DNA of 64,000 bases from Ampelocalamus luodianensis (GCA_036346255.1 CM070623.1:8412407-8476406); one strand, 5' to 3'. Shown: positions 22,756 to 33,711, numbered from the stretch's first letter. The notes: a model not told the origin generated them from the letters alone. Numbers and translations are program-made.

Positions 22756-23457
22756 TCATCTTCGCCTTGAACTTTTGACTCGCATGTTAACGGTGTTAGT
22801 TCCTCGGTGGAAGTTCATCGACCACTCTAAACACTTCCGATCGCATGCGTAGGCTATCTTCTGATCACCTCGGACCGTGATTACACCTTTCGGTCCTGGC
22901 ATTTTCAAACTCTGATAACCGTAATGCGTGGCTATCAGGAACTTTGCTAAAGCCGGACGACCGAGAATTGCATTGTATGCAGTCTCGAAGTTCACCACAT
23001 CGAATGAAACTTTTTCTGTTCGGAAGTTGTCGGGTTTTCCGAACGTAACTAGTAGGGACAAGTGCCCTATTGGTTTAGCAGTAGACCCAGGCACTATACC
23101 GTGAAAGACATATTTCACCGGTTTTACCTTGGATTTGGGAATCTGCATATCTTCTAAAGCACTTGCAAATAGAATATTCAAAGAACTACCCCCATCTATC
23201 AAAACCCGATTAACCTTGCAGTTATTAATAGTAGGCTCAACGACAATTGGAAACCTACCTGGTCGAGTTGAAGGAATAGGGCTGTCTTTTTTACTGAAGG
23301 AGATTATTGTCTCCGACCACCTTGAAGGTTTAACGGCGATCGAAGGTTCGGTAAGGTTGATCTCTCGCTCCATGGCTTTCAGGTGACGTCTGGACTCGTA
23401 CGAAGAAGACCCGCCGAAGATCACATCAACGGTGTGCTGAGGTTCTTGGTACTCCAT
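22756..23457 (-). pseudogene. TE4 aspartic protease region
   Basis: The open frame of 233 codons begins within the gag-protease linker (TVDVIFGGSSSYESRR). It carries the protease with VNRVLIDGGSSLNILF, where D88 in D-G-G-S-S replaces the usual D-S/T-G, as in other Tat-type plant elements. It continues with TAYNAILGRPALAKFLIATH, the second conserved block. This is the best-preserved reading frame of TE4; it has no internal stop but is cut off from gag and from reverse transcriptase by frame breaks. Confidence 0.85.
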
Positions 23458-23699
23458 CTCTTCGTCACCATCTTTGTCCTTCTTAGAGCTTGTTTCCCCG
23501 AGCTCTTGAATCGACGGGAGTGGTCATTTACCTGCATAATAATCTTCCAGCTTCTTTTGCTAAGCGCGACAATTGCGCAAATCGTGTCCTGCTTGCTGAT
23601 GAAGAGGACACCATTTTTTGTTTTTTTTGTAACCATTAGTCGGAGCTTTGGCCTTGCCACGACCAGTATAATCTTTTCTTCCTTTTGTAGATTTTTCAG

Positions 23700-25691
23700 G
23701 AACAGTCAGAACCTCTTTGTCGTTGGCTCTGCCATGTTTCTTTTTCTTGAGAGTCTTCTTTAGTTTCTTTTCCGCCCTATCTAAGCCAAGTTGGGGATCT
23801 TATCCTTCGATCAACGACTTACGTTCCACTCGACCGCTTCATCGGCGTGGCGTGCTTTGTCGACCATGTCGAAGAGCTCGATGGTTGTTCGTGGAGGATG
23901 TATAGCTAAATCCTCTGTAAACCTTCGATTTCTTAATCCCGCTTTGAAGGCTTGGATAACGGAAGATTCGCGACCTCTGTATTGAGTTACGGACTTGGCT
24001 AAATCTTTTAATATACCACGGAGAGTCTCGTTTGATTTTTGCCGTATCCTATGGAGATCGTCTTCCTTTCGAGGCGATCATACGCACTCTGAAAATTTGC
24101 AATTAAAAGGTCGCGAGTTGCTCCCAAGTATACGGATCCGATCGGAAGGTTAAGCAACCAAGATCGGTGATCCTTCTAATCTTGTAGGAAGATAATTCGC
24201 CATTACATTTTCATCACCACCGCACTCGATAAGCGGTGGTGTATATCTGAGAAATTCTAAGGGATTTTGGGTCCCATTGAATTTATCCATATTGGCGATC
24301 GGAACCTATTTGGCCAACGATACTGGAGCCTCACGAGAAAGCTCGGCGACTTGTGATAGTTTCGTGGCGCCTTCTTTGAAAAGGCGCTGGATTGTAATCG
24401 GTTGGAGATCGATTTCTAGGAACAGATTGTCGATGCTCCAATGTCCCGATCCGGTCGTGGACGTTAGTAAAACGCCTTCGACCGCTTGCCTGGCTCAGAT
24501 GATGCCGGAGATCACCAGGTCCAAGCGATGGTTCGTCTCGACGAAGTGATGGCGAGGATTCTTGAAATAATCTCCTCCTCGTGGCTGGTTGGTCGGAATC
24601 GTCGAGGTGGTCGCAGTGTCAATTGATCCCCAACGCGACCATGTAGGCTTCTGCTTTGGGAAGAATGCTGTGATGAAGTCATGGTCTGACTTTGCGGGTG
24701 CCTTCGTTCCCGATAAGCTTCTGTGCGCTGCATTGTCTGTTGGATAATCTCCGATACTTGACCTGCGAGTTGGGCAAAACACGAGTCTTTGCCGGCAGGG
24801 TCGAGTATTTAAAATATCACGACTCGCCGCAGTTTTGTATAGTTACCGAAGGTCTCGAGGGATTTCTGCCAGAAGAAGGTGTTTGATGGCTTACATCCTC
24901 CGACCTTCTGGGGGATCTTGCCCGGTCCCTCACATTGGTTTGGGAAGGATCAAGCGTATTAACTGGTGAACATCTACCAGTTCTGTCACCTCCGGCATTT
25001 GGTGCTTGACCACCCGTACCATCTCCATTAGGGCGTGGTGGCGAGGCAATGTGTGGAGGACCGTACCGGCATTGTGATCCGTATCTCCGATCGCATTGAC
25101 CTCGTGCTTCGGCGGTCCTCGATGAGCTTCCATCGTAATCAACGGAGAGCCTCTCAGAGCTTCTGCGAGAAGCTTCCACGACGGATAGCAGTCGGTGATC
25201 AACACCTCCTGAGGTTTTTGGAAGGACCTCAGCCTAATTCGGCGAATCGCTGATCGAATGCTGAGCTTTATCATCCCCACTTGGTTTACGACCAATGAAG
25301 GTTTCATCGACACCGTCACTAAGTGTCGGTTGGCTCACGGAATTACTAGAAGCGCGGTGAGTACCTATCAACCATGATCGCATCAAAGGTATGTTGAACT
25401 TCGGGTTGCGGTGTTGAATTTTCGTCACCTTTCTTGCCGGTCCAAAGGGCCGGGCTTGCTGAGGATTTGGGGTGTTCCGAACTGGTCGAAACACTTCCTC
25501 CGAGACCGCCATCGATCGAAGCGGTGTGTCTTCATCCATCCGGTTGTCTTCGCGATTTCCGCCTGGCGAGCCAGAGGAGGGATGATGAAGAGATTCTGCT
25601 TTTCCTCCATGGCGCGCATACATGCATCCATGTCGAGGTCGGCGTAGTCCTCCAAGTCGAACCAATTTTCTTCATCCCAACTTCCCGCCAT
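23700..25691 (-). pseudogene. TE4 gag, multiply frameshifted
   Basis: The likely start is at 25691 (MAGSWDEENWFDLEDYADLD), close to the 5' LTR. The N-terminal part is acidic and then basic and glycine/serine/arginine rich (24817-25665). The capsid domain is traceable at about 23800-24320 (RYTPPLIECGGDENVMANYL, then ELFDMVDKARHADEAVEW), but several frame changes separate the pieces. A CCHC knuckle is not clearly readable. Confidence 0.7.
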
Positions 25692-25788
25692 AACCGCATC
25701 GATCGATCACGACGGGAATGGACAAAGATTTGATGAGCGAGAAAAATCTTACGAGATTCCACGCCGCGCACTTACACGGACGGCGCGG

Positions 25789-26454
25789 TATCGACGATCA
25801 AGACGTCGATCTTACGAAAATAGAAAGGAGAAAATGACGTGGGAAATCTCAGGGAATAATGGGACTGCTCTTTTATTAATATGAACTGGAATTTACAAGG
25901 TATATCCTAAGGACTCTGCTTGCCCTCTTGCTAACTCAGAACTATTACACGAATCTATGGCTTGTGCTTTTTGTCTTCCTTCTTCTGTTTCCTTTTTTCC
26001 TCCCTCCTTGATCCACCAAGGTTCCATCTTTAAATAGCCCTCGAAGAGGTGGCAGTTACTTCCGGAGAAGGTGCCTGATGCGAAGCGTTGCGTCTGGTCG
26101 GAGTCAAGTGACGGTTGATACAGAATCAACCGTTTGGCGGTTATATGTCTATGAAACATATAACCGCACGGAGGTTGTTCACTGGTGTGTCTTGGATAAG
26201 ATACGTCGTATGGAATATGCACGTGTTCCATTCATCATACGGTAGAGAATATACCATGGAATCAGTTCTTACCTTCTACGAGCAGTTCTCCTGGTCGGAA
26301 GCTTGGCTTGGGCCTTCGTCCGACCAGGGTACCCATTATGTAACCTCTGGAATCTCTACGACCAGTGAGGTCGTGCACCTCAAAGGTTACGACCATGAAG
26401 ACGTATGGTCTTTTATATATTAAAGATAATATATAGAGGTTTTAATCCTCGTCA
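25789..26454 (-). repeat. TE4 5' LTR
   Basis: It is 666 bp and ends CCTCGTCA on the plus strand, followed by the ACAGT duplication. The inner edge reads TATCGACG where the left LTR reads TGTCGACG, so the terminal CA of the minus-strand LTR has mutated. The adjacent minus-strand bases, complement of CCGTGTAAG...GGCGCGG near 25771-25788, are where a primer-binding site of the GGCGCCGTC type would lie; I give that only as likely. Confidence 0.85.
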
Positions 26455-26459
26455 ACAGT

Positions 26460-27530
26460 GGTGTTTATCAGCTCTTTCATCGAGTGGGCCTCCATGATAT
26501 AGTTGCACTTAAGTAGAATTATGATGATGAGCTGATCAGACAGTTCTATGCCACAGTGCATGTCTCTGCAGACTTAACCTCAATAAGATGGATATCTGTC
26601 ACCAGGTATGTGGAGAGCACCAAAGAGGAGTTTGAGAGATTTTTGAGGATTCAGTCCAACTCTTGGGAGAAGATCTTTGACAGTCCTGCTCTGCTTACTC
26701 CAGCTTGGGCTGATTACTATGACTCCTCTGTTAGATGCAAGCTTGGGACTATTACTGGGCTTAAACCTATACCAAGTATGATCAACAGGATCATTAATCA
26801 TACCTTTTACCCCAAGAGTGGAAACTTTGATGCAGTCAGAGGACATGCATGAAATATCATTGATCATATTATGAAGGGGATAAAATTTGATGTTGTGGAT
26901 GTAATTCTTCATGGCATAGTCTCTTCCAAAAATGACAGGATTAAGAGAATATACTATGCTCCATATATCATGGCATTAATCATGAAGAAAATTGAATATC
27001 ATGGTGGTTTGGGATCAGTTCACAAGTCTTATCGGCCTCGAGATGGACTTCCTCCTCGCCGTGTTGATGTAGAGGTTGATGCTGATGAGGCACTCTTGGT
27101 CTGTCTTCTCTCTTGAAGGCACACTTAATCGATTCTTCAAAATCAGCAGTTGATTCTTAGCAATTTGGAAGCAATGAAGACAGCTCAGTTGGAATTCCAA
27201 AATGAGACCCGTGCCAAGCTATCTCTCATGGAGGCAACTCAGAATGACTTCTTTGATGAGACTCATAACTGGATAGCAGCTGTGATGGATAGCTTCAACG
27301 ATTTAGAAGATATTTTGAGAACTCCTCAGCGATTCTCTCACCGACCTCCTCCATCTCATGTTGTTCCTCCCTCAGGAGTCTCTACTTCTTCAGTACCTCC
27401 AGTTCCTCTGGATCCTGCTCCAGCTCCTCAAGTGCCTGCTTCATCTTTTGTCCCTGCACCAGTTCCTCCTCCGGATCAGGCCGAAGCTCCTCAGGACCCT
27501 GCCTCTTCCTCTCAGGACCAAGTCATCTGA
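26460..27530 (+). pseudogene. TE3 second ORF, C-terminal part
   Basis: This continues the frame interrupted at 14830 with no frameshift. Together the two parts make about 512 codons. Four in-frame stops occur: TAG at 26514, TGA at 26850, TGA at 27114 and TAA at 27126. The folded segment includes ELIRQFYATVHVSADLTSIR, EEFERFLRIQSN and SMINRIINHTFYPKSGNFD. A helical, probably coiled-coil stretch follows (NLEAMKTAQLEFQNETRAKL). A proline/serine/alanine-rich tail (from about 27330) ends at TGA 27528. I see no hydrophobic segment long enough to span a membrane, so an envelope role is not supported. The product is unknown. Confidence 0.7.
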
Positions 27531-27965
27531 TGTTGCGTTTTTTTTTGGTATTTTGATGCCAAAGGGGGAGAAGTGTTGGTGGTGGGAGCAGTGTTAAGTG
27601 TTAGTTTGAGGGGACTAGTTGAAATTATTTATCTTTATGGGTTATTGTTTTGTGTATCTGTCAAACTCTAATGCTTGTAATGCTTTATCTAGTTGAACTT
27701 GTTGAACTCTTGCCTATGTTAGTATATTTCTCTTAAGTTCAATGTCTTCATGTGCAAGATTTTTTTTTATCCTTATGCACATATTTAAGGGGAGTTTTCC
27801 CATTTTGGCTTTATCAAAAAAGATAATTCTCATAACCTGTTCCAGCTCATTGCAAGAATTTCTTATTGTTAAGTCATCAAAAGAATATACACTATTAATA
27901 TATTCAAATCAATCTTTCTCACATAATAAAGTTGTGTTGTCATCAATTACCAAAAAGGGGGAGAT
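27531..27965 (+). other. TE3 3' untranslated spacer and polypurine tract
   Basis: This is non-coding and AT-rich. CAAAAAGGGGGAGATTG at 27951-27967 is the polypurine tract used to prime plus-strand synthesis; it abuts the right LTR start TGAAAGC at 27966. Confidence 0.75.
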
Positions 27966-29559
27966 TGAAAGCATCTAGGCCCCTAAAATTGTTTTGGTAA
28001 TTAATGACTATATGTGAATGTTGGTTTAACATGTTCATTGAGTATCTACGAGGTGAAGATTCATTGATGGTTAATGATGACGCAAAAGATGCACATTGAA
28101 CGGTTCGATAAAGATCTACTTGGCTCAAAATAAGTATAAGTAGACTAGGATCCTTTTTATCCTAGTTCTCTTGGATAAACGCCGTACTATTAAGAGGGAT
28201 CGTGACTAGTAGCTTGAAAATATGGTCTTGTGCAATATGGATCAATTTAGGATCATGTATACATTTGAATTCCTATTCTCAAAAGGTTTCAGTGTGGTTG
28301 TCAAAAATCGGTTGTACCGACGTCCTTCTTGCGGTTGTACCGCTTGGTGCGGTATGACCGCATGTTACTTAGCGGTACTACCGGTCTTTGAACTCCTCAG
28401 CCAACCGAGCGTTAATGCGGTACGATCGGCTCTTTGAGCGGTACTACCGTATTGCGGTCATTCCGTTTTTTAGTTAGCGGTTGAGTTTTACCAGAACAGA
28501 TGCATTTTTGACTCAGACCTCTCCGCGATAATCGGTTGTACTGAAATTGAGAAACGGTCGTACCGATCTGCGGTTGTACCGAATTTCATATGGCGGTACG
28601 AATTTTACAGAGAGCATGTCATCTCGTCGTTTCTGGAAACCCTTCGTTTGGTCGTACCGCTCCTATGTGCGGTATAACCGGAAGTTGCGGTCGTACCGCA
28701 AGTTAGTTGGCGGTCATACCGCAAGGGTTGTTCAACGGCTATGTCAGAGTCATTTAATGCCACTGTTCTAACCGTTACAGTGCTCAGTCTCGGGTGCGGT
28801 CGTACCGCACCTTAGATGGCGGTCATACCGCATTTCGCTGTTTTTCTGGGTATGATTCTCCAACGGTCGTTTTTGTTGGTGGGTGGTATAAATAACCTCC
28901 CAACTGCTCAAGGACTTGGTGCTAGACTTCATTTAACATCCTTAGAGCCTTGAGCATTCATTCAACTCCTCAAATACACTTGTGCACCCTTTGAGAGGTT
29001 GTTGAGCTCATTCAAGTGCATTCATCATTCTAGTTGATCCTCTTGCACTTGAGTGTCGTCAAGCGAAGGCCGTTGATTTGTTACTCTTGGAGTTTTGCCG
29101 AACTCCTAGACGGCTTGGCGGAGATAGCACGGTGATCTCTTCAAGAAGATTGTGAAGAGGCCCGGTACCAAGATTGTGAGTGGTTCGGTGTTCACCATCT
29201 CCGGAGTGGAGAAAGAACAACCAATAGTGATCGAGGAAAGGCTTAATTGGTGGAGCCGGCTTGATTCGTTCAAGTTTCCTCAACGTGGACTAGTGAAGAT
29301 TGGCAAGTCTTCGACACCACGGGAAAAACCTCATTGTCTCACTTGTGGTTATTTCTTGTCTTTACTTATTCCGCATTTATAATTCAAGCATTATCTTGTG
29401 TTAAATTGCTTAGCTAGAATTATATCTTGTATTGACATTATCTCCTTATTGTGTTAGAAAGTTTTTGCTAGAACCTTTTAGCTCTAAGATTGATTTGGTC
29501 GATGAAATTTAGAAACCTCCTATTCACCCCCTTTCTAGTTGATTATCCTTGATCCTACA
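27966..29559 (+). repeat. TE3 3' LTR
   Basis: It starts TGAAAGCATCTAGG and ends GATCCTACA, followed by GTTGT (29560-29564). It carries the same palindrome array (28310-28830) and TATA box (28887-28894) as the left LTR and keeps the complete 3' end that the left LTR lost. Confidence 0.87.
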
Positions 29560-29564
29560 GTTGT

Positions 29565-32260
29565 CCGCAGCCCGCTCCACTTGCACCACTAATAACGATT
29601 GTCAGAAAAGTTGGAGAGGGGAAGCGGCTGGGATAGCAAGTGAAAGAGGGGCCTGCGACAGCAGTGACATGAGGAATAGGGACACGGCTTGGGAGCTGGG
29701 AAGTGTGGAATATGTATGTAGATTGCAGGATGGAAGACATAGGAAATGAATTTTTATTTATTTGGAACTAGCGAGAAGAAAGCCAAAATTTTGAAAGTCT
29801 GCCAAATTTTTCTACGATGAATCATGTTGCTATTGTCACAAATATTTAATTTTTAATTACATTACTGCAATATCGTCATAGTTTTTTTTTGTATTTTAAA
29901 TTATGATTCATATTTTATTTATGACATTACTTTGCAAAACATCACTAAAGTAACTGCCCAGCTTGCCTTGTCCCAACTTTATGGTGAAATCATTGGGATT
30001 GCCTCAAAAAATTAATTATACGTGGCATTTTTTGTTCCCCCACAAGGATTTTCATTGTAAAAAGCCAAATTCGTTGTAGTGCTCACCTCCCCGTCCCCAG
30101 CTCTGTGCAATCCACCGTGGCCGCCATAGTCAAATCTTCGCCACCAGAAAAAGCCTCGTTGCCCCACTGTCGCCACCATCCCTGTCCATCCTTTTTTTGT
30201 CCACAGCGCTGTCTCCAGATCTGTCTCGCCGGAGTTGAGATCCAGTAGAATCTTGCTAGAATCGCCTCTCCATTGTTTTGATCTGGCCAGATTCGCCGCT
30301 TTCTCCACCCTCGTTTGTCTTCGTCGTGTCCCCCTTCCTTGCTATGCCAGTCTCACCTCCCTCACCACCGCCACTGGATTTGAGCTGCAGCGTTGGGATC
30401 TAGCCACAACGAAGTAGGGGCACGTATCTTCGTCAATGTGGGGGTCCACTAAACACCTTGCCAACAGCAAAACACGTCGTCGCTTTGGTCTTGGTTCATG
30501 TGTTGCGCTTGTTGCGTTTGAAAACAACGAACATTCTTCTCTCTCCTCGTTTTCTCTCCTCTAAGGAGGATTTTGCTATAAGACTAGCAGCTGACATGGC
30601 CTTGTCTAAAGTACTTTTTAGTCAAGAGGCACCTCTAGTACCTTCCAAGCACCATAAAAAGTCTCTTTAATAAAATAAAAAAACATATGTAAAACAGAGA
30701 ATTAATTTGTTTTTAAGTAGCAGGAGAACCGTTGTAATTTTAGTGAAGTAAACAATGGTAACAAGGTGAAAAACAAAGTGGTTTTTAGCAGCAAATTAAA
30801 CACTCAGGTACCTTCAAATTATGTAAGCCACCTTTTTAATTAGTATATATCCAGCCAGTTCCATCATCTCTGCAGCTTACTGCATGCTCTGGCTTGGGCC
30901 TAACTAAGCAATGACTTCTTCATCCATTGTGGCATTTCTTCCACAGGCACAGGTCACCTTCCTTGGACTTTCTTCGACTCTGGCCGTCCACGGTCCACCG
31001 TATTGCATTTCTTCCATCGTAGCATACGTCGTACTGCCGTGTGCTGCCTTCGGAGAAATTTCGTCTTGCCTTCGGAGAAATTTCATCTCCCATCGTAGCA
31101 TACGTGATGCGGATCTACCTCTAGATGAGATTAAATCCGTGGATTGTCCGATCTTTTAAATTGAAAAATTTTGAACAAATATGTGGAGCACAAATTACAA
31201 GATGCAATTCGCACTAGGATAGATAAATCTCACACCCGTGCACACCACAGTACACGAACGAAAGAAGAGATCAAACAAGATCAACACACAAATTCAATCA
31301 ACAATATTAAACCTAAGTAGCAATCAGAGATATCCTAAATAGACAACTCTCAAGAACTCACATACACACGATAACAGGAGTAGACCCAACTCAACTCATA
31401 ATTTCTAAAACTCTAAAACTTAACTCTATGGCCGAGGCCTTTGGCTTTTATACCCGGCACACATGCAACTAGAAGTCCTAATGCAAAACCAAAACACATG
31501 TACGTCCGGCACACATGCACGTACAGTGCTCAACTAGAAGTTATAATGCAAAACGCAAACATGTATATAAGTTTCCTTTTACATCTTGGAAACCACATAA
31601 TTATTCTACGCAAACTGCTGGTGCGCCATCTTTGGATTGGTGGGGTCGGACTGCAGGTGGGCCCCAGCCTAAATCACATAGAGAAATGAAATCACGTGGA
31701 GTCCTCGGTTTCCTATTTTCTAGCGCATGCAGATCTCCCTTTCTGATCTCTAGCACCTGCATGGCATTGTTTTCCATTTTTATCTCTAAGCCAGGCAACA
31801 AAAAAGGATTCTTCCTTGGTTTGGCTTCCGAATTTCTCTCTAGTAGACTTGTGGTAGAAGGATTCTAGCTGATCTTGCCACCGTAATCTCACGACCAGGA
31901 CGACGAAACAGAAGTCTTCCTCGGTTTTCTTGAGAGACTGAGCACTCGGTTTCATTGGGATGTGACCTGACCAAGATCTTCTTCTGGCCCTCATACAGCA
32001 CGCCCAATTCTATGCATGCAACACACGCACGTATTTGGACTCCTCCCGGATCAAACACACATGCATGCATATGCCTGCACATGCGGACACGCCACTTGCA
32101 CCAGCTCTTGCCCACGCGCCGCCTTCTCTAGTTCTGGTTTCACGCACACATACGGCAGCCCATGCGCCGCGGGACTTGGTATGCACGCATGCATTTCACG
32201 GACAGGTTTAGTACCCGCACCCACAGCCCTCTCCATGCCGCTAGTCATCTTCTTATGCAC
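29565..32260. other. Intergenic DNA between TE3 and the PGG gene
   Basis: No gene is supported. An ATTCGTTGTAGTG end at about 30069-30081, complementary to CACTACAACGAAT, resembles a CACTA-type terminal repeat, but no partner was found. At 31453-31560 two copies of a segment starting CCGGCACACATGCA and containing ACTAGAAGT and ATGCAAAAC lie about 54 bp apart. TTTTATACC near 31446, read on the minus strand, could be a TATA box without a recognisable gene. The stretch 31990-32240 is rich in CATGCATG-like repeats. Short open frames here lack family resemblance. Confidence 0.5.
31010..31107 (+). repeat. Distal copy of the 54-bp CTTCGGAGAAATTTC repeat
   Basis: CTTCCATCGTAGCATACGTCGTACTGCCGTGTGCTGCCTTCGGAGAAATTTCGTC occurs here, with a partial second copy. 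The same unit occurs twice more at 32297-32397, directly upstream of the PGG gene. Confidence 0.75.
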
Positions 32261-32262
32261 AG

Positions 32263-32270
32263 TATAAATT
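32263..32270 (+). promoter_or_regulatory. Candidate TATA box of the PGG gene
   Basis: TATAAATT lies in CACAGTATAAATTAAGG about 420 bp before the likely start codon. Transcription would then begin near 32295, putting the 54-bp repeats and the GT microsatellite in the 5' untranslated region. Inference from sequence only. Confidence 0.45.
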
Positions 32271-32296
32271 AAGGTTTCTTGGGCCGCATCAATAAG

Positions 32297-32397
32297 TCGT
32301 ACTGCCGTGTGCTGCCTTCGGAGCAATTTCGTCTTCCATCATAGCATACGTCGTATTGCTGTGTGCTGCCTTCGGAGAAATTTCGTCTTCCATCGTA
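32297..32397 (+). repeat. Two tandem 54-bp repeats in the PGG gene leader
   Basis: Unit one (GTCGTACTGCCGTGTGCTGCC...) starts at 32297. Unit two (GTCGTATTGCTGTGTGCTGCC...) starts at about 32351 and is slightly shorter. Both share CTTCGGAG-AATTTCGTCTTCCATC with the distal copy at 31010-31107. Confidence 0.75.
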
Positions 32398-32489
32398 AAG
32401 AATAGGTTGCCGCTTTCTTTTCCTGGCCTGCATTTTTCAAGCCACTCGCTTCTTTCCGTATAGTTTACTTTGTAAGAAATTTCTCCCGG

Positions 32490-32508
32490 GGTGTGTGTGT
32501 GTGTGTGT
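32490..32508 (+). repeat. (GT)n microsatellite
   Basis: An uninterrupted run of GT dinucleotides, about nine to ten units, lies upstream of the PGG gene. Confidence 0.9.
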
Positions 32509-32686
32509 TAAGGTTGATTTCTTTTGCAATCACGCGTACGTGTTCCGAATCAATCGATGTGCACTACAAATACATGCACGCACCACTCCAGTCCGGAGCA
32601 GAGAGTAATCAGAGGAGGAGTCCTGCGCGCTGCGCATGTTATTAGCTAGAAAACATACAAGTTGCTTAGCTAGTGAGGGTACGGCA

Positions 32687-33580
32687 ATGTCGTCAGTGCT
32701 GGCACCTCGCACCGCCGCCGGCGGATCCTCGTCCGCTGATCCACCAGTGCAGCAGCCTCAGGAAGAGATCACCATCAGCGTGGTGTCGCCGGCCGGCCCA
32801 ACAGCCAGTGGCGCGCGGCCGGGTCCACCTTTGGAAGAGGTCGGCGTCGCCGCCGTGCCCGTGCCGGTAAGTAGTAGTAGCACTGCTCCCAGCAGCTCGT
32901 TCCCGGTGTTCATCGTGCCGGAAGGAAGCAGCACGGCCTCCTCGGCAAAAGGCTTGCACGTGGTGATCGTCGTCCCCTCGACGGACTCGCCGGGGACGGC
33001 GGCGGCTGGCGGTCTCCAGGCTTTGCTGATCCCGGCCGGCTTTTGCAGCAGTAGGGACGTCGTTGACGACGCACCGAGTGACCCGAGGCAGCGGAACAAG
33101 TCCATCCGGGAGCTCCGCGGCTGGCTGATGGTGCTCGCGACCCTGATTGCCTCCATCACGTACGCCTCCGGGCTCAGCCCGCCCGAGAGGCTCAGCCTGC
33201 CCGGGAGGCTCAGCCCGCCCGGTGGTTTTCAGGGAGAAGACGACCCAGGTGCTCTTGCTGGTACACAAGTACTTCTTCGCCGTAGCATATCACGCGGGAG
33301 GTACAACGCCTTCTACTACTGTAACACCTCCGCCTTCGCGCTGTCCCTCTCGATCATCGTTCTGCTAGCCAGCCAGGACTTACACAAGCTGGCCAAGATG
33401 AAGGTGGTGGAGATCATTGTAGCGCTGGATTTGTTGACGTTATTGGCAGCCTACATCTCCGGCTCGACGTTCGGCGTAGCGCAGCTGTTCACGTGCACGG
33501 TGCTGGTCCTCATCGTTCCGGTGGCTCTCATCGTCATGTCGTTGGGCATTTGGGGCAAATACTTTTGGGATGAACTATAG
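32687..33580 (+). CDS. PGG-domain multi-pass membrane protein, host gene
   Basis: This is the only convincing host gene. The frame is intron-less and ends TAG at 33578-33580. I chose the ATG at 32687 (MSSVLAPRTAAGG, 297 aa). An in-frame ATG at 32636 would add 17 residues. Residues 1-135 are disordered and rich in S, A, P, G and V. The PGG domain (Pfam PF13962) starts at about 144 with RGWLMVLATLIASITYASGL. It reaches the diagnostic P-P-G-G-F at about 176-180 and continues with YNAFYYCNTSAFALSLSI. Hydrophobic segments lie near 146-162, 217-230, 240-255 and 266-285. The domain is usually found after ankyrin repeats in plant membrane proteins; none are present here. GC content is high, unlike the flanks. 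An 18-bp in-frame triplication interrupts the domain. The biochemical role is not known; a four-helix membrane protein is inferred. Confidence 0.85.
   Translation: MSSVLAPRTAAGGSSSADPPVQQPQEEITISVVSPAGPTASGARPGPPLEEVGVAAVPVPVSSSSTAPSSSFPVFIVPEGSSTASSAKGLHVVIVVPSTDSPGTAAAGGLQALLIPAGFCSSRDVVDDAPSDPRQRNKSIRELRGWLMVLATLIASITYASGLSPPERLSLPGRLSPPGGFQGEDDPGALAGTQVLLRRSISRGRYNAFYYCNTSAFALSLSIIVLLASQDLHKLAKMKVVEIIVALDLLTLLAAYISGSTFGVAQLFTCTVLVLIVPVALIVMSLGIWGKYFWDEL
33173..33226 (+). repeat. 18-bp triplication inside the PGG domain coding sequence
   Basis: Three adjacent units CTCAGCCCGCCCGAGAGG, CTCAGCCTGCCCGGGAGG and CTCAGCCCGCCCGGTGGT encode LSPPER, LSLPGR and LSPPGG. Only the last matches the family consensus, so two units appear to be added. 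Confidence 0.9.
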
Positions 33581-33706
33581 TCAGTCCTTGATATATTTAG
33601 ATATATATAGTTGCTAGGTTAATTTGGCAGCTGCACGCCACCTGCGTACGGTGTACCCATGCATCTCTAGTTTTCGTCTACTTTGTGGTTATGTTGCTAC
33701 ATGGTC
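33581..33706 (+). other. Probable 3' untranslated region of the PGG gene
   Basis: An AT-rich stretch (GATATATTTAGATATATATAG) follows the stop. No clear AATAAA signal is seen before TE5 begins 131 bp after the stop codon, so the original 3' end may lie beyond the TE5 insertion. Confidence 0.45.
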
Positions 33707-33711
33707 TGTGT
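33707..33711 (+). repeat. TE5 target-site duplication, left copy (TGTGT)
   Basis: TGTGT precedes TGTAAATTATC and is repeated at 57211-57215 after the right LTR. Confidence 0.85.

Larger units (their letters stand above)
14831..26454 (-). mobile_element. TE4: Tat-type Ty3-gypsy element with an antisense ORF, nested in TE3
   Basis: The element is bounded by direct LTRs (14831-15476 and 25789-26454) and an exact ACAGT duplication. On the minus strand it reads gag, protease, reverse transcriptase, RNase H, a second plant-type RNase H, and integrase, which is Gypsy order. Between integrase and its 3' LTR lies about 4 kb holding coding sequence on the opposite strand. The second RNase H and the extra ORF are known marks of the Tat group (RIRE2, Grande and Retrosat2 relatives). 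All frames are broken many times. Confidence 0.9.
6709..29559 (+). mobile_element. TE3: SIRE-type Ty1-copia element with a second downstream ORF, split by TE4
   Basis: A pair of about 1.6-kb direct LTRs (6709-8320 and 27966-29559) bounds gag, pol in Copia order and a further ORF downstream of pol. A long gag with two zinc knuckles and an extra ORF after pol are known features of the SIRE/Maximus lineage. A polypurine tract abuts the right LTR and a damaged primer-binding site follows the left one. About 11.6 kb of the span is the nested Gypsy TE4, so TE3 itself is about 11.2 kb. Stops in gag, pol and the second ORF show it is dead. Confidence 0.88.

Noticed and set aside
30012..30308. 98-aa minus-strand protein in the intergenic region
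   Set aside because: No recognisable domain, no promoter or neighbour support, and composition typical of chance frames in GC-rich leader-like DNA.
32636..32686. Upstream ATG as the start of the PGG protein
   Set aside because: It is in frame and possible, but MSSVLAPR at 32687 looks more like a plant protein start; kept only as an alternative.
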